Below are positions 1 to 11,964 of a stretch of 64,000 bases of DNA, one piece after another. Below the pieces are notes generated by a model, which did no database searches, had not been told where the DNA came from, and saw nothing but the letters and a program-made list of their open reading frames with translations. Source of the DNA: Pseudovirgaria hyperparasitica (Eukaryota > Ascomycota > Dothideomycetes > Acrospermales > Acrospermaceae); contig NW_022985550.1 of the NCBI RefSeq assembly GCF_010093815.1, positions 323,074-387,073 of the forward strand. Direction: 5' to 3'. Every line of letters begins with the position of its first letter. The stretch's first letter is position 1. The translations under genes were made by a program, and so were the position numbers.

Positions 1-22
1 CCCTAACTCGCACGCCCAACAG

Positions 23-327
23 ACTACCGCATCCCCCAAGCCCTCCACCACCTCGGCTGCCTCTCCTACAGCCCCGTCCTCGAATCCCAGATCAAGAACC
101 GTCGGCCCATCCCCGCGGGCCATAGCTGGGAGGTCCAGATCCGCGGCTGTTCGATTTGGTCTGTCGAGTTGATCCGTCGTGAGATTGTGGCCAAGCATCC
201 CGGTGCGAAGGTTAATGCTGTTTTGCTGGACTTTTTCTTGTATGATACTGTTAAGGAGTTGGAGGGGGAGTTGGAGGGGGAGGAAGGGTTGATGCCGCAT
301 CATCGGACGAGGAGTGTTTGGTATTGA
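23..327 (+). CDS. Queuosine 5'-phosphate N-glycosylase/hydrolase (DUF2419 family), 3' end only
   Basis: This is the last exon of a gene that starts outside the window. Bases 1-22 read as the end of an intron (CTAAC branch-like motif at 3-7, CAG at 20-22), and the exon starts in the second position of a codon. The 101 or so residues match the C-terminus of the queuosine-salvage family (human C9orf64/QNG1): RIPQALHHLG near the start, the block RGCSIWSVELIRREI, then VNAVLLDFFLYD and the terminal H-R-x-R-x-V-W-Y. Family members release queuine from queuosine 5'-phosphate so that it can be reused for tRNA modification. A run of Glu/Gly codons just before the end is a local insertion. Family assignment rests on the C-terminal signature only; the catalytic core is not in view. 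Confidence 0.8.
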
Positions 328-393
328 TACTTGGGGAGGCTTGTGGCTGTGGGATGTGATGGCCGTTAGATGGTGGGTTCAGATTAGATTAGA

Positions 394-1722
394 TTAGGTG
401 GTTATGTCAACGTCCATGTCCAAGTCCATGTCCTCGACACCCTCAGCTTCAGCCTCCTCCTCCTCCTCCTCCTCCTCCAACTGCCTAACCCGCGCCATAA
501 TACCCCTCGACCACACCACGAAATCCTCCTTGCGCGCCTGTGACAAGTAATTCACCCTGCCATTCATCATCGTGCCCAGACCCCCCTGCAACATATCCTC
601 CTCCTCTTCCTCATCCTCATCCTCCTCCCCTTTTCCCCCCACCCCAATCTCAACCCCCTCATCCCCTTCCTCCCCCTCACCACCCCCATCCTCCCCCTTA
701 GGCACATTCCCAAACCACTCCAACCCCAACCACCCCTCCCGCGCCTCACGCACACACGCCTGAACATCATCAGCAATATCCCGCTGCGCTCGCCCCGCAT
801 CCTTGCCCATCGCAGCAAGCACCTTTATCGCACGATCGCGGTACTCGGCAAAGGCGGTTGCGGTCAGTGGCGTAGCTGTCATCTTGACATATGTGAATAG
901 AAACACCGTGATTAAGATCGCGGGGACGTGGGAGGTAGTGGTATCGGTGTTCACTTCTGTGTTTGTGGCAGATGTGGTAGATGGTGCCGTACAACGCACC
1001 CGACTCTGGTTCCTTGTCCGCGTCGGTGTCGGTGCCGTCGACGAGGCAACATCCTTCATCCGCAGCACACTCGCCATACCAGCATAAATATGCGGCGCGG
1101 CACGTGCTTCGCCAAACGTCTTGCAGAGCTGCCGGATCGCGGGCATGATCCACTCCGGCACAAGGGCGTCGTCTACGACATCGACGCGAGCGTGTGCTGC
1201 GGGGGCGCGTTTGGAGGGCGTTACTGTTGGGCTGTGGCGGCGGCGGCGGGTTGGAGTGCGGGATTGTGCTGGGGAGGAGTGGGGTGCGGTAGACGGAGCA
1301 TTGGCGGCGCGAGTACGCGATGGTGTCGTTGCTGATGGTGCGGAGGAACGGGTAGACGACGATGACGACGGAAGTGCAGAGTCGAAAAAAGCGTGGAGCT
1401 TCTTGTACACGCGTGGTGGGACGGGCGGACGGGGCATGATTTGTGGGAGGTTGAGGGGTTGTTTCAATCTTCCAATCCGATTAGCACATCAATGAGGAAC
1501 TAAAATCGAATGTTTCCATCAAAAATCATGATGGAAAACTTACCGTTCGCACGCAATGTGTGCGCAGACATATGTCCTTGCGACTTCTTCGTCCTGCTTG
1601 AGGCTGGCCTTGGCGCGGGATTGGGAGAGCAGAGAGCGGGTGAGGTGGATGAGTTCGGGCGGGAGGTCGCCGTTGAGGGCGGGGAGGAGACCATGGAGGG
1701 TTTGGTCAAAGGTTTTGTCCAT
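394..1722 (-). CDS. ORC6: Origin recognition complex subunit 6
   Basis: Two exons, 1722-1544 and 1468-394, joined over a 75-nt intron (GTAAGT donor, AAG acceptor); 417 aa. The N-terminus has the Orc6 pattern: L-x-G-L-L-P-A-L, then PPELIHLTRSLLSQSRAKAS, a Cys/Ala-rich helix ending AHIACERLKQPLNLP, and PRPPVPPRVYKKL. This is the TFIIB/cyclin-like fold of the smallest ORC subunit, which binds origins and helps load MCM in G1. The middle is Ser/Thr/Pro/Arg rich. The C-terminal third is very acidic, with two Glu/Asp runs encoded by CCT-type triplet repeats (as read on the plus strand), and the protein ends in alternating Asp-Met. Start chosen at the Met that begins the conserved block; upstream in-frame sequence has no family similarity. 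It lies tail to tail with the preceding gene, 66 bp apart. Confidence 0.85.
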
Positions 1723-2321
1723 TGTGGTTCTATGTCTTTGAAGAAGATGGGTTAATGACCTAGATATAGGATTCGATGACAGCCAAGGAAGTGTTTGATA
1801 ATGTCGATCGTCTTGGGTCAGCCTGGGCAAATTCGCTGCGCACACATGTCTAGAACAAAAGCAGCACTCCTTTGGACTTAATGTGAGAAAAGTGCCAGCG
1901 GTTACAGGTACAAATCAAAACAAAGTCCGTAGGTAGATGTTATAGTATCGTAACAACACCTGCGCAGAAGTCAGGTTGTCGTCAAATCAAGTCGCTTTAG
2001 TCCTGGTGCCAAGCTTCTGCTCCTTCAAGAGCACGTCCAAACAAATATCGAGGGCAATATAATGCGACATATTGTCGTAAATGTCTAAACATCACTTTTC
2101 GCATACTAGTGTCTATTACTGGACTGGAATGATTGGAGGAACGTGGTGGTATTGCGTTTAATTCATTGCCCTCATTGGCCAGGGCATAGTTGCTACAGTG
2201 TACATCTAATCGTGAAGATAGCCCACTTGCAAATATCATCTGGAAGCAGCAAACGCCTCCCAACAAGAATGCTTCAAATGTACATTCACCTAATGAAAAC
2301 CTCTTTTTCCCTTTCCCTTCT
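1723..2321. other. Intergenic, ORC6 5' side / acl1 3' side
   Basis: Holds the ORC6 promoter and the acl1 3' flank (both genes are on the minus strand). No coding signal seen. Positions 1997-2321 stay open in one acl1-strand frame only because that frame reads past the last acl1 intron; the true acl1 stop is at 2322-2324. Confidence 0.6.
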
Positions 2322-4557
2322 TTACATACTGACTTCGACACGGCCCTCGTTGCCAGGTGCTCCACCTGCGAGGTTGGGGAGAAGGTAGGTGATCTGATTG
2401 ACTCGTTAGTGGTTGAAGGGTGTTGATATATCAAGGCTGTACTCACGTCGTCCCATGGGTGACGGTACAAACCAGTCCGTAGTCTCTTCTGGTCGAGGAA
2501 ATGCGCAATCAAACCGATGCTGCGTCCGAGAACGAACAGACCGTTCAACACACCCATCTTGAGGTAGTCCTCTGCCTCTTCGGGTGTGAAGGCACCACTG
2601 TGGCGGAGCAGGTCCACAAAGCAAACGGCGATACAGCCGTCAACGTTGAGGATCAAATTGTCTTTCTTGGACGTTGTGACAGTCTCTACAGCCAGCGCGT
2701 AGTCGAGGAGTTTGTAGGTGGGGAAGTTGTTCTTCACAAACTCCTTGACTAACTCGACACGCAGATCCGGGTTGTTTCTTGACTTGACTCTGTGTCCAAT
2801 ACCGGGAATGAGCTTGTTCTCCTTCCTCATGGTATCGACGAAGTCGCGCGGGCTCATGCCTTGGTCGTATGCCTTGGTGAACTCCTCTGCGGCGCCATCT
2901 AAAGCACCACCGAATCTTGAGCCAATTGTCAAGAGACCACTGACCAGTGCGCTTATCAGATCCTTGCCAGCTCTGGTGGTGATAATCGTGTTCATAGCAC
3001 CAGACACAGCCGGACCGTGATCGGCAGTCATCATGAGAACCATCTCGAGGAACCTGCTAGCAAAGTCTGGCAGACGGCGACGGAACCACAACAGAGACAT
3101 TACACCACCAATACCGATGTTCTCCTTGAAGACGTCGGAAATTGGCATACCGGCGTAGAGGAGCTCCTGGCCTCTGTCGTCGGAGATGGTGGAGATGAAT
3201 GCAGCTGGCTTACGGATGAGGCCTAGTTCTTGCGCCCACGAGTAGTCAATTGGAATCTTGGGAACGATAGGCTCAGCGGCTGGCTTGATGATGCCCTTCT
3301 TCAGCAGTCCCTGGTAGACTTCAGCGAGCATGGCGGGCATGTCCTCGAAGGTCTCTGGAACAAAGATACCAGCTTCCTTCATAGACTTGTTCTTCATGTT
3401 GGCAGTCTCGAGTTGAGAGTTTGCAAAGGAACCGGCGTGACCGAACTGGACCTCAGTCTTCAGCATACCAGCGACAGTGCCGATTGCCCATGCGACGACT
3501 GGCTTCTTGATTTGGCCGGACTTGACGGCCTCGATCACGCGGTACTCCTCAACACCACCAACTTCACCCAACAACACGAGGATCTTGCAGTTCGGGTCTG
3601 CCTCGTAGCGGAGCAAGTGGTCGATGAAAGTGGTGCCGGGGTATCGGTCTCCTCCGATAGCCACACCCTCATAGACACCATCGGTGGTGTTGGCAATGAT
3701 GTTGTTCAGCTCATTCGACATACCTCCCGACTTGGAGACGTATGCGACAGAGCCCGGGCGGTAGAGCTTAGAAGCAACGATGTTGTCCATCATACCACCC
3801 GTGTTACCAATCTTGTAGGCACCTGGCTTGATACCACCGACGGTGGCAGGACCAATAATGGTGATGCCCTTCTTCTTGGCGACGTGCAGGATCTCACGGG
3901 CACGCTGTAGAACTTGTTAGAAATTGAACATAAGCTGCCGGAGCGTTGATCACTGACCCTCTCTGGTACACCCTCTGCAATAATCGCAATTGACCTGATC
4001 TGAGGGTACTCCATCAGCTCCATGGTCGATTGGTAGACACTGCGGGAGGAGGCAAAGTTGACCACGGTGTCAACCTCGCTGTGCTTCGCGATGGCCTTCT
4101 CTACAGACTGGTAGACTGGTAGAAGAGTCTCGCTGGTTCCCCAGTACCTATTCCATAGAGGTCAGAATTACGTCGAGTATGCCAAGGCTGTTGTTGAGAA
4201 ACGCACATTTTGCTGACGAATTGACCGCCAAAAGTGTAGATGATACCAGCGACAGAGGGAGTCTTGCGCTTGCAGATGAAGTCGAAATCCAACATGCCTT
4301 GCACAGCACGAGGTTGTAGACCGCTGTTGCCCGTGGTTAGCCATGTTCTTCCCCTCGAGCTCTATCGTCTTGTGCGGTATATTAACTTACTAGACGAAGC
4401 ATCGAGTCTTGGAGTGGAAGAGAGTGTGGTCGTTGGGAGGAGTCAGAGATCGGCTAGGAGCTGTGAAGCGGCTGATTCTATCGTTGACAGAGAGGTTGTT
4501 CGACTCTCTGTTGGCCGCGGAGGGCGCACCAGAGGTGCTGTTGACGGCCGTAGGCAT
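2322..4557 (-). CDS. acl1: ATP-citrate lyase subunit 1 (citrate-synthase-like and CoA-ligase part)
   Basis: Five exons: 4557-4391, 4323-4207, 4147-3958, 3904-2447 and 2393-2322; introns of 67, 59, 53 and 53 nt; 667 aa. Together with subunit 2 it cleaves citrate with ATP and CoA to acetyl-CoA and oxaloacetate in the cytosol. Seen: N-terminal [16 protein letters not shown], then [20 protein letters not shown], the CoA-ligase block, the phospho-histidine motif FGHAGSFAN near residue 314, the citrate-synthase-like [14 protein letters not shown] and GIGHRVKS, and the end [13 protein letters not shown]...EVSM after the last intron. Length is normal for fungal subunit 1. The start is the Met of the conserved N-terminus. 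The gene is divergent from acl2. Splice sites are standard apart from a GTCAGT donor at 3957. Confidence 0.95.
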
Positions 4558-6205
4558 TGTGAGCTGTGTTTGTGGGCGAATATCAAGGTGCTAGAATTGT
4601 CTGCTGCACAACGGAGTGTTAGCTATCGGAGAGTCTGAATTCTTTATGGACAGTCGAGAAGTTCGTGGGTTCAGTAAAGTGAGGGATTCGTGAGGGTGTG
4701 GAGTGTGAGCAGAGGCCTCTGGAACTTTTTCAGGCCAGGTGGGTGGAGCTCTACCTCATGGCGTAGCTCGACGACAGGGCTGAAAGATTGGAAGCAATTG
4801 AGACGTACCTGTACGCAGTATATGGCGAGTAGCAAGAAAGTTGGGAGGTCGGAGTGAGTAGAGGTCGAACCGGCGTTGAGTAAGAAAAGATGTTTTGGAA
4901 AGATGCTTGTCGGAGAAAAGCAGTGAGCAAGACAGACCCTCCCTCCCGAGATTCGGTGTTGAGCGTTAGAGGCAGATCCCGCGCTTGTGTGTGTTGGGGA
5001 AGACCGAGCTTTGGGCGGTGAGAATTGGTGGGCTGAGATGATGGGGAGCCGGCGCCGTTGGCTGCAGGGCTACTACTAAGTATAGGTACAGACAGCTATA
5101 CAACACTATGCGGCGGTGACCTGGACAATAATTGTTGAAGAGCAGATGCGACAGATGCTGGCAATGGTACAATCGTCTGGAGAGGACCGATTTTGATGCT
5201 GAGATGTCTCGATTGAATGCTGCTATTATTATGATTCACTCCATGCTGCGGATCTGCTCGGGGCTCACGGCACACACGGTGTTTTGTGGGCAGGAGAATA
5301 AATCCATCGATAATGCCCACCACAATACATCATATGGCGCCATGGTCCCCTAGAAGCTGCCCTGGAGGCAGCTGGCAGGGCTGGTATTTAGGCGGTGCTA
5401 GGCGGGTACTAGGCGGGTGTTAGGCTGGAACTGGCTGGAACTGGCTGGTACCGGCTGCTATTACTGGGCAGCACTGGGCGGAGGTCTGCGGGCGGTCCCA
5501 GCAGTTGGTAAGGGAGTGCTAGGGAGTGCTAGGGAGCAAAACCCGCGTACTGCTCACAGAATACCTTATTTTTTCTTTCTCTTTCTCTCCGTTGAGGGGT
5601 GGACCGCCCAATACGCCGCTATGATTGGTCAGACGGTCGCCGAAAGAGTGCTAGTGCCGTGGCCGAGTAGTCTGTACCCCAAAGAAAAAAGTCCCTGGCC
5701 CGGAGAGAAGGTGAGCTCGGACGCCCACCAGTGCCAGAAACTCACTTTTGATGAGCTTCACCTCCGAGACCGCCTTTTCTGCCACTACTCTTCCCTTTCT
5801 GCTCTTCCACGCTGTCGACTCTTGTTTCGTGACCTACTACTACATAGACATCTTGCCCTCAACAACACATCGTCGTCGCCAGTCTCAATCACATATTCTG
5901 GTCAGTCCAAGCTTTGCAATCCACCAGGTAAGCCGTGTGCTTTCATTCCCCGCTCAGCAATCCCCGAAGCCTCAGCGGAGTTTCCAAAGCCGTGCGGAAT
6001 TGTTGGCTGTGCGACCTTTACTCCATTCCCGTAGTTTCTTTGGCCTCTCAGACCGTCTTTCTCTTTCTTGACGGACACTGTCTGTTCCCGCAAGATTTCT
6101 GTAAATTCTGCCACTCGCAGATTTGGCGGCCTCCACACCAGCATATGTCACTTTGAACGAACTTGACACTCACAATCGCTAGATCCCAACGCTCTCATAT
6201 TCAAA
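4558..6205. promoter_or_regulatory. Shared acl1/acl2 promoter region
   Basis: 1,648 bp between two divergent start codons. A CCAAT box in reverse (ATTGG) lies near 5624. Positions about 5380-5545 carry a GC-rich, imperfectly repeated stretch built on CTGG/GGCGG and a duplicated GGGAGTGCTA. On the acl2 side, CAG|GTAAGC at 5927/5928 followed by a pyrimidine-rich stretch and CGCAG at 6116-6120 could be a 5'-UTR intron of acl2; this is inference. No coding gene is supported inside. Confidence 0.6.
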
Positions 6206-8130
6206 ATGTCTGCCAAGTCGATCCTCGAGGCTGATGGCAAGGCCATTCTCAACTACCACCTCACCAGAGCTCCCGTCATCAAGCCAACCCCATTGGCCAA
6301 ATCTACAACCCACAACCCGCCAGCAAGACTCGCTTCTCTGCATTTCCCCGAGGATGCAAATGTTATGGATGTTTTGAACCAGGCCGAGGTCACATATCCC
6401 TGGCTGCTAGCAAAGGATGCCAAGTTCGTCGCAAAGCCAGATCAATTGATTAAGCGACGAGGGAAGAGTGGCCTGCTCGCCCTGAACAAGACATGGGCAG
6501 AGGCCAAGGAATGGATTGCGGCGCGAGCTGGCAAGGAGCAGCGTGTCGAGACAGTTGATGGTTATCTGAGGCAGTTCTTGGTCGAGCCATTCGTTCCTCA
6601 CCCTGCCAACACCGAATACTACATCAACATCAACTCCGTGAGAGAGGTGAGTAGACTGCCAATTTCAATATCTCTTTTCTCTGCCTGAAAGAAGGACAAC
6701 GCGAGTGCATGGTTTTGGACATGCAGAAACAGAGCTTAAAAGAGCGTCAAAAAGTATCCGGGTACGTGGACGAGGACGAAGTGCGCCTGTGGGTTTCGTC
6801 ATCAAACGCCGACAGACAAAACGTCGCGCGGGCGAAAGAATGCACTCATCAAAGAGTGACCCACTAGGCAAGACTATCCAATTAAAATAACCACGTGCCT
6901 TGCATCTGATTATTGGCTATCAACATTATCGGCATTTGATTCGGTCATGATATTGCTTCTTGAAGCTCCTGTTGCGGTATTCCGTTGCACATTAGACGCG
7001 CCACCTCAATTGACACCGAACGACTGTCACGTGTGAACTCCGGCTAATTATCTCTCTCCCAGGGCGACTGGATTCTCTTCACCCACGAGGGTGGTGTTGA
7101 CGTTGGTGATGTTGATGCCAAAGCAGAGAAGCTCCTCATCCCGGTCGATCTGTCAGAATATCCTTCAAATGATGAAATTGCGTCGACTCTTTTGAGCAAG
7201 GTTCCCAAGGGTGTACACAATGTCCTCGTCGACTTTATCTCAAGACTATACGCCGTCTACGTTGACTGCCAATTCACGTGAGTACAGTATATTTGTTGCC
7301 GAAGAGGACTATTCCTGACCTATCGTAGCTACCTCGAAATCAACCCTCTCGTTGTTATCCCCAACGCTGATGCCACGTCCGCCGAAGTTCACTTCTTGGA
7401 TCTGGCTGCCAAGATTGACCAAACTGCAGAGTTTGAGTGTGGAAGCAAATGGGCCATCGCCCGCAGCCCTGCCGCTCTTGGTCTGACGAACGTAGCCGCG
7501 AAAGATGGCAAGGTCAACATCGACGCTGGCCCACCGATGGAGTTCCCCGCACCTTTTGGTCGTGAAATGAGCAAAGAGGAGGCCTATATCTCAGAGATGG
7601 ATGCTAAGACTGGTGCCTCACTCAAGCTTACCATCCTCAACTCGCAAGGTCGCGTATGGACTCTTGTCGCTGGTGGTGGCGCTTCCGTCGTGTACGCTGA
7701 TGCGATCGCTTCCGCTGGTTTTGCCAGCGAGCTTGCAAACTACGGCGAATACTCCGGTGCCCCGACGGAGACTCAGACTTACCACTACGCCCGTACCGTG
7801 CTTGATCTAATGCTTCGTGCTCCCATGAAGGAGGAAGGCAAGGTTCTATTCATCGGAGGCGGTATTGCCAACTTCACAAACGTCGCTTCGACTTTCAAGG
7901 GTGTCATTCGCGCTCTGCGCGAAGTCGCCCCCGTCTTAATCGAGCACAACACGTCAATCTGGGTGCGCCGTGCAGGTCCTAACTACCAGGAAGGACTGAA
8001 GAACATTAAGAATGTTGCTCAGGAGCTCAAGCTCAACATGCACGTGTATGGCCCTGAGATGCACGTATCCGGCATCGTTCCTCTCGCACTGCTCGGCAAG
8101 AAGAGCGACGTACAGGAATTCAGCGCTTAA
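6206..8130 (+). CDS. acl2: ATP-citrate lyase subunit 2 (ATP-grasp/citrate-binding part)
   Basis: Three exons: 6206-6646, 7063-7277 and 7329-8130; 485 aa. Introns are 416 nt (GTGAGT...CCCAG, phase 0) and 51 nt. The protein starts [19 protein letters not shown] and carries the ATP-grasp core ([19 protein letters not shown]), the NPLVVIP strand, [15 protein letters not shown] and the glycine-rich [13 protein letters not shown] and [16 protein letters not shown] loops, ending in the AMHVYGPE-like [16 protein letters not shown]. It forms the active enzyme with subunit 1, whose gene is head to head with it, the usual arrangement in Pezizomycotina. The first intron is far longer than any other in the window and contains candidate regulatory motifs (see findings). 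Confidence 0.95.
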
Positions 8131-9600
8131 GTGTAAAATACCATGTCCTCTTTCATGTTCATTACGACGGTGGTGTTATCGAATGGTCTAGCATGACTTG
8201 GGGAAAAGCAAAGGAATATAGACGTTTTGCAATGTGTCGCGTCTAATCCACCCGGCTATGGTTTGTCTTCCTCCTTGCTCTTCTTTTTGAGCAGGCTATT
8301 GCCATATTTTACTGCGCTGTTTGTCATACACACACACGTGCGCGCTATTAGCTGTCAAATAGAACGCTTTGATCTAGCCTATGACATGCCATGATATGAT
8401 ATGACATGATATGATACATTCCGCTTTGTGCTCGTGTGCAGTCGAACAAACGTTGCACCTTGCGTTAGTCCGTATGTCGGCAGGATAAGTACATCGAACT
8501 CGACATTCCGATTCATGCAAGGCGGCGCCGAACGAGCGAAAATGACCAATTAGGTATATGACTGTCACACTTTATTCTCATACAACTTCCACTTGAGTCG
8601 CACTCCTCCCCCCTCTCTCACAGCTCAACACTATTCAACACAATATAATCGAACTTACATGCGCAGTAGCTTCCCCCCTGCCCCTGCACCGGCTAGCTAG
8701 TCTTGGGCGCAAATAACATCAAGATCCTGGGTTGTCTTTGTTCTTTCTTCTTTTGGTCCTTTGTCCTACGTGAACGCGGTGTAGGCGCGAGGGGGGAGAG
8801 AGGGGGCGCTGCTGTGACTCGGGTTACTCGGGTCTCTGAACTCGGTGGGGAGGAGCTGAAGAGGCGGAAGCGGTGGAAGCGGTGGATTGTTATAATAATC
8901 CTGGGTAGTCTGTTAGGTTAGGTAGTCAGAGGGGCGATCTTGGTTCCTGCCTCACTTGGCAGTTGCCATTATAGCGGCAACTTCTGGAGTGACTCAATCC
9001 TCTCTCATACATCAACATTGCATTATGATATAGGTAAGTGTCTAGTCAGTATCCTCTCGGAGTTAAGCTTATGTGGTGATCTTTGCAGACTAGTTGAAGC
9101 AGACGAACATTTTCTGGCTATCGAGGTAGGTCTTTTCGGGAGACATTCACTCAGACAACACGACGCTAACCCAACCCGGCAATCCAAGAACCAACGACTA
9201 CCATTCAGTATACAGGTCAAAACGAAAACATGTTTCTAGCTCGCACAGTTCCCCAAACCGAGCACATTCCAATATGATGATGAACCTCCGACGTCCTCTA
9301 CCATATCTTGTGTCGTCATGCCGTCTCCGTGGCCGCCATGAACGCTAAGCTTAGCCGAGCTTCATGCTGAAGTGGGGAGCTCTACATTGGTTCTGCCGCG
9401 ATTCAGATCCGTTCGCACGATGTTGTAGTGTGAGAGACTACCATAGACCGAGCGGATCCGGAATGTCTGCCTTGGTGATTGTACATGACTACAAGTCATT
9501 GCAATTCGTACTTTGGCTGCTTACTTCAGAGCACTCTTCAAAGTATCCTACCTGATATACATCGGAAAGATCAGAAGCTGTCGTTAGCCTCGTCGGAGTC
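8131..9600. other. Intergenic, acl2 3' side to P450 promoter
   Basis: 1,470 bp with no supported gene. It includes a CACGTG near 8336, a degenerate ATGACATGATATG repeat near 8385-8415 and a G/A-rich stretch at 8780-8890. Near 9028-9130 there are two donor-like GTAAGT/GTAGGT sites and a TTTGCAG acceptor-like site on the plus strand, but no associated open frame that resembles a protein. Confidence 0.5.
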
Positions 9601-11365
9601 ATGATCCCACATCTCATGGATAATATCATGCTTCCCGTAAGGGATCATGTGCTTATATACTGCCTCGTCTCTCCTATACTGGCCATGGTCGTGTGGTCTG
9701 TGTATCAGACTTTCCTATCTCCCCTTTCGAGTGTGCCAGGCCCTTTCTGGGCGAAGTTCTCGAGGATATGGATTACATACCACGCTTATATTGGGGATAT
9801 GCATCGCGTCATGATGGCCCTCCACAATGAGCATGGCGAATTGGTCAGAGTCGCGCCGAATGAACTGTACGTATTTACCCCTTTCAAATACACTGTACCT
9901 ACTCCGACTGACAGAACTTAGGAGCACATCATCCCTCTCAGCAATCAAAACAATCTATGGTATCTTGCCTCCCTCCCTGCCTTCCCCCAGGTCTCCATAA
10001 CAAAGAAAACCAACTAACACCCCTCAGGTCCGGGCTCTAAATTCCGCAAATCAGACTGGTACTCCGTCTGGCAAGGCCACCGCAAATTCGACCTCTTCGC
10101 CGAACGCTCCGAATCCGTCCACTCTACGCAACGTCGCTTCGTCGCACGCGCCTACGCCATGGAATCCCTCAAAGACTTCGGCCCCTACGTCGACGACGCA
10201 ATCCGTGTCCTTCTCGCCCAACTGACCGCCCTGAACAAGCACCGCAATTCAATCGACCTGGGCCTCTGGATCCAACTCTTCGCCTTCGACATCATTGGCG
10301 AGATCACATTCTCCAAACGCTTCGGCTTCCTGGACGTCGGCGCCGACGATCATGATGGCAGTAGCTTCGCCCAGATCACAGCCGCCATGCGCAGCGCAAG
10401 CTGGATCGGCCAGTACCCGGCCCTGTTCTGGCTGCACGAGTACCTCGTCCAACCCGTGCTAGGCAACAAACTCGCTATCAACATGCGCCACGGCAGCATC
10501 CGCACATTCGCCCAGCGCGAGATCATCGCGCGCGCCGACCGCGGCAGTGATCATGCCGACATGCTAGACAAGCTCAACAAAGTCCACGTCGCGAAACCAA
10601 GACAGTTCAGCAGCGCAGATGTGGCAAGCATGGTAACGAGCAACATCTTCGCGGGCAGCGACACGACGGCGATCAGTGTGCGCAGCATCGTGTTCCATCT
10701 GCTCACGTACCCGGCGTGCAAGGCGCGGCTGATGGCGGAGATCGACGAGCGCAAGGGCGCGGGCGAGCTGAGCGATCCGGTGACGTTTGAGGAGGCAAGC
10801 GGGATGCCGTATTTGCAGGCTGTCATATACGAGGCTCTGCGGCTTCATCCTGCGATTGGGATGAATATGCCGCGGGTCGTTCCGCCTGGGGACGGGTTGA
10901 CGATTGGACAGGTCTGTGTACCGCCTGGAGCGGTTGTTGGGGCGAATGCGTGGGTGACGGGGAGGGATAAGACTGTGTATGGCGAGGATGCAGATGAATT
11001 TCGACCGGAACGATGGATGGGTGAGGATACAGGGGATTTACATCGGTACTTTTTCGCGTTTGGGGGTGGGGCCCGGATGTGTATTGGGCGGAGTGAGTAG
11101 ACTCAGGGGTAGTAGGGGCTTTCTTGGATCGAGCACAGGCTGACATGAGGAGCAGATGTATCGTGGTTGGAGATGTCGAAGCTGATTCCGACGCTGTTTC
11201 AGCACTTTGATATGGAGCTGGTCGAGCCTGATAAGCCGTTGACGGAGGTCTGTTGGTGGGTGGTGCCTCTCTGTAATTGTAGTGGAGTGTGAGCTGACAA
11301 TTAGCTGTAGGTGGATGGTGATGCAATCGGGTCTGCATGTGCGACTACGCCCTAGACACGGTTAG
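9601..11365 (+). CDS. Cytochrome P450 monooxygenase, pisatin-demethylase-like
   Basis: Five exons: 9601-9866, 9922-9959, 10028-11092, 11156-11255 and 11311-11365; 507 aa, normal for a microsomal P450. There is a hydrophobic N-terminal anchor (residues about 14-38) followed by the hinge L-S-S-V-P-G-P-F-W-A. Motifs: I-helix AGSDTT near residue 309, ExxR as EALR near 369, heme loop FGGGARMCIG near 445-454 with Cys at about 452 followed by RNVSWLEMSKLIP, the extension typical of CYP57/pisatin-demethylase-like fungal P450s. The last exon ends LHVRLRPRHG. It would hydroxylate or demethylate a small lipophilic molecule at the ER with a P450 reductase. No biosynthetic neighbours are seen, so the substrate cannot be inferred. 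It converges on GID4. Confidence 0.92.
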
Positions 11366-11964
11366 TTTCTCAACCCACGGACGGAAGTCTGTGCAGTTGG
11401 CATTGATGAATGTTGTACCGTTATTCGAGCAAGAATCTTTGGTCAGCAGCATATCAGCCTACCGAAGACGACGTCTCACTCACATAACAATCAACCACGC
11501 GCAGTCATCGTTCACAGACAGGTACTGAACAAAATTTAGAACGAAGAGACGGGGTGGAACCTCAATCGCTTCAGGTATGTGTGTTTGTGTGTGTGTGTGT
11601 GTATATTTACTTCCAAAACCGCCCGGTCCAAGGAGACAGACAGTTATCTCCTGCTGCTAAAGGGGGGGGCGGACAGCATATCTGACAGAAGAATTCCGTC
11701 ATTCATTCAACCAAAATCATCTCCCAACATGGCAGGACTGGCGCCGGGAGGGCCTCCACATCCTTCCTCCTCCTCCTCCTCCCAAAGCCAAAAAATCAAT
11801 ATGTAAGTATAGCGAACGATCGCCTACTGAGTAGTAACAACAGCACGCCGCTTTCCACCGCGTGCATACAGTCAAGTCGAGGTAAGTCAATTCAAATGGG
11901 CATGGCATCGTCAAGATCGCAAAAATGTGCGACCCGCTGCGTGTTTCGTAAAAAAAAGTCATGA
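11366..11964. other. Intergenic between convergent P450 and GID4
   Basis: 599 bp. It carries a GT microsatellite at about 11577-11602 and, at 11729, a plus-strand ATG followed by 26 codons (Gly/Pro then a Ser run) that runs into a perfect GTAAGT. A further CAG at 11880 and another GTAAGT at 11891 follow. This could be the 5' end of a small spliced gene antisense to GID4, but no downstream exon could be assigned. Confidence 0.45.
11577..11602. repeat. GT/TG microsatellite
   Basis: About 13 GT units with one TT interruption, in the 3' flank shared by two convergent genes. Confidence 0.85.

Noticed and set aside
1-8. CCCTAAC at the left end as a telomere repeat
   Set aside because: It is a single copy and fits an intron branch point before CAG at 20-22; a conserved exon follows.
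567-1335. Several open frames on both strands across the ORC6 second exon
   Set aside because: They are shadows of a triplet-rich, GC-skewed coding region; only the ORC6 frame matches a family.
8703-9555. Short plus-strand open frames between acl2 and the P450
   Set aside because: No ATG context, no splice partners that extend them and no family-like composition.
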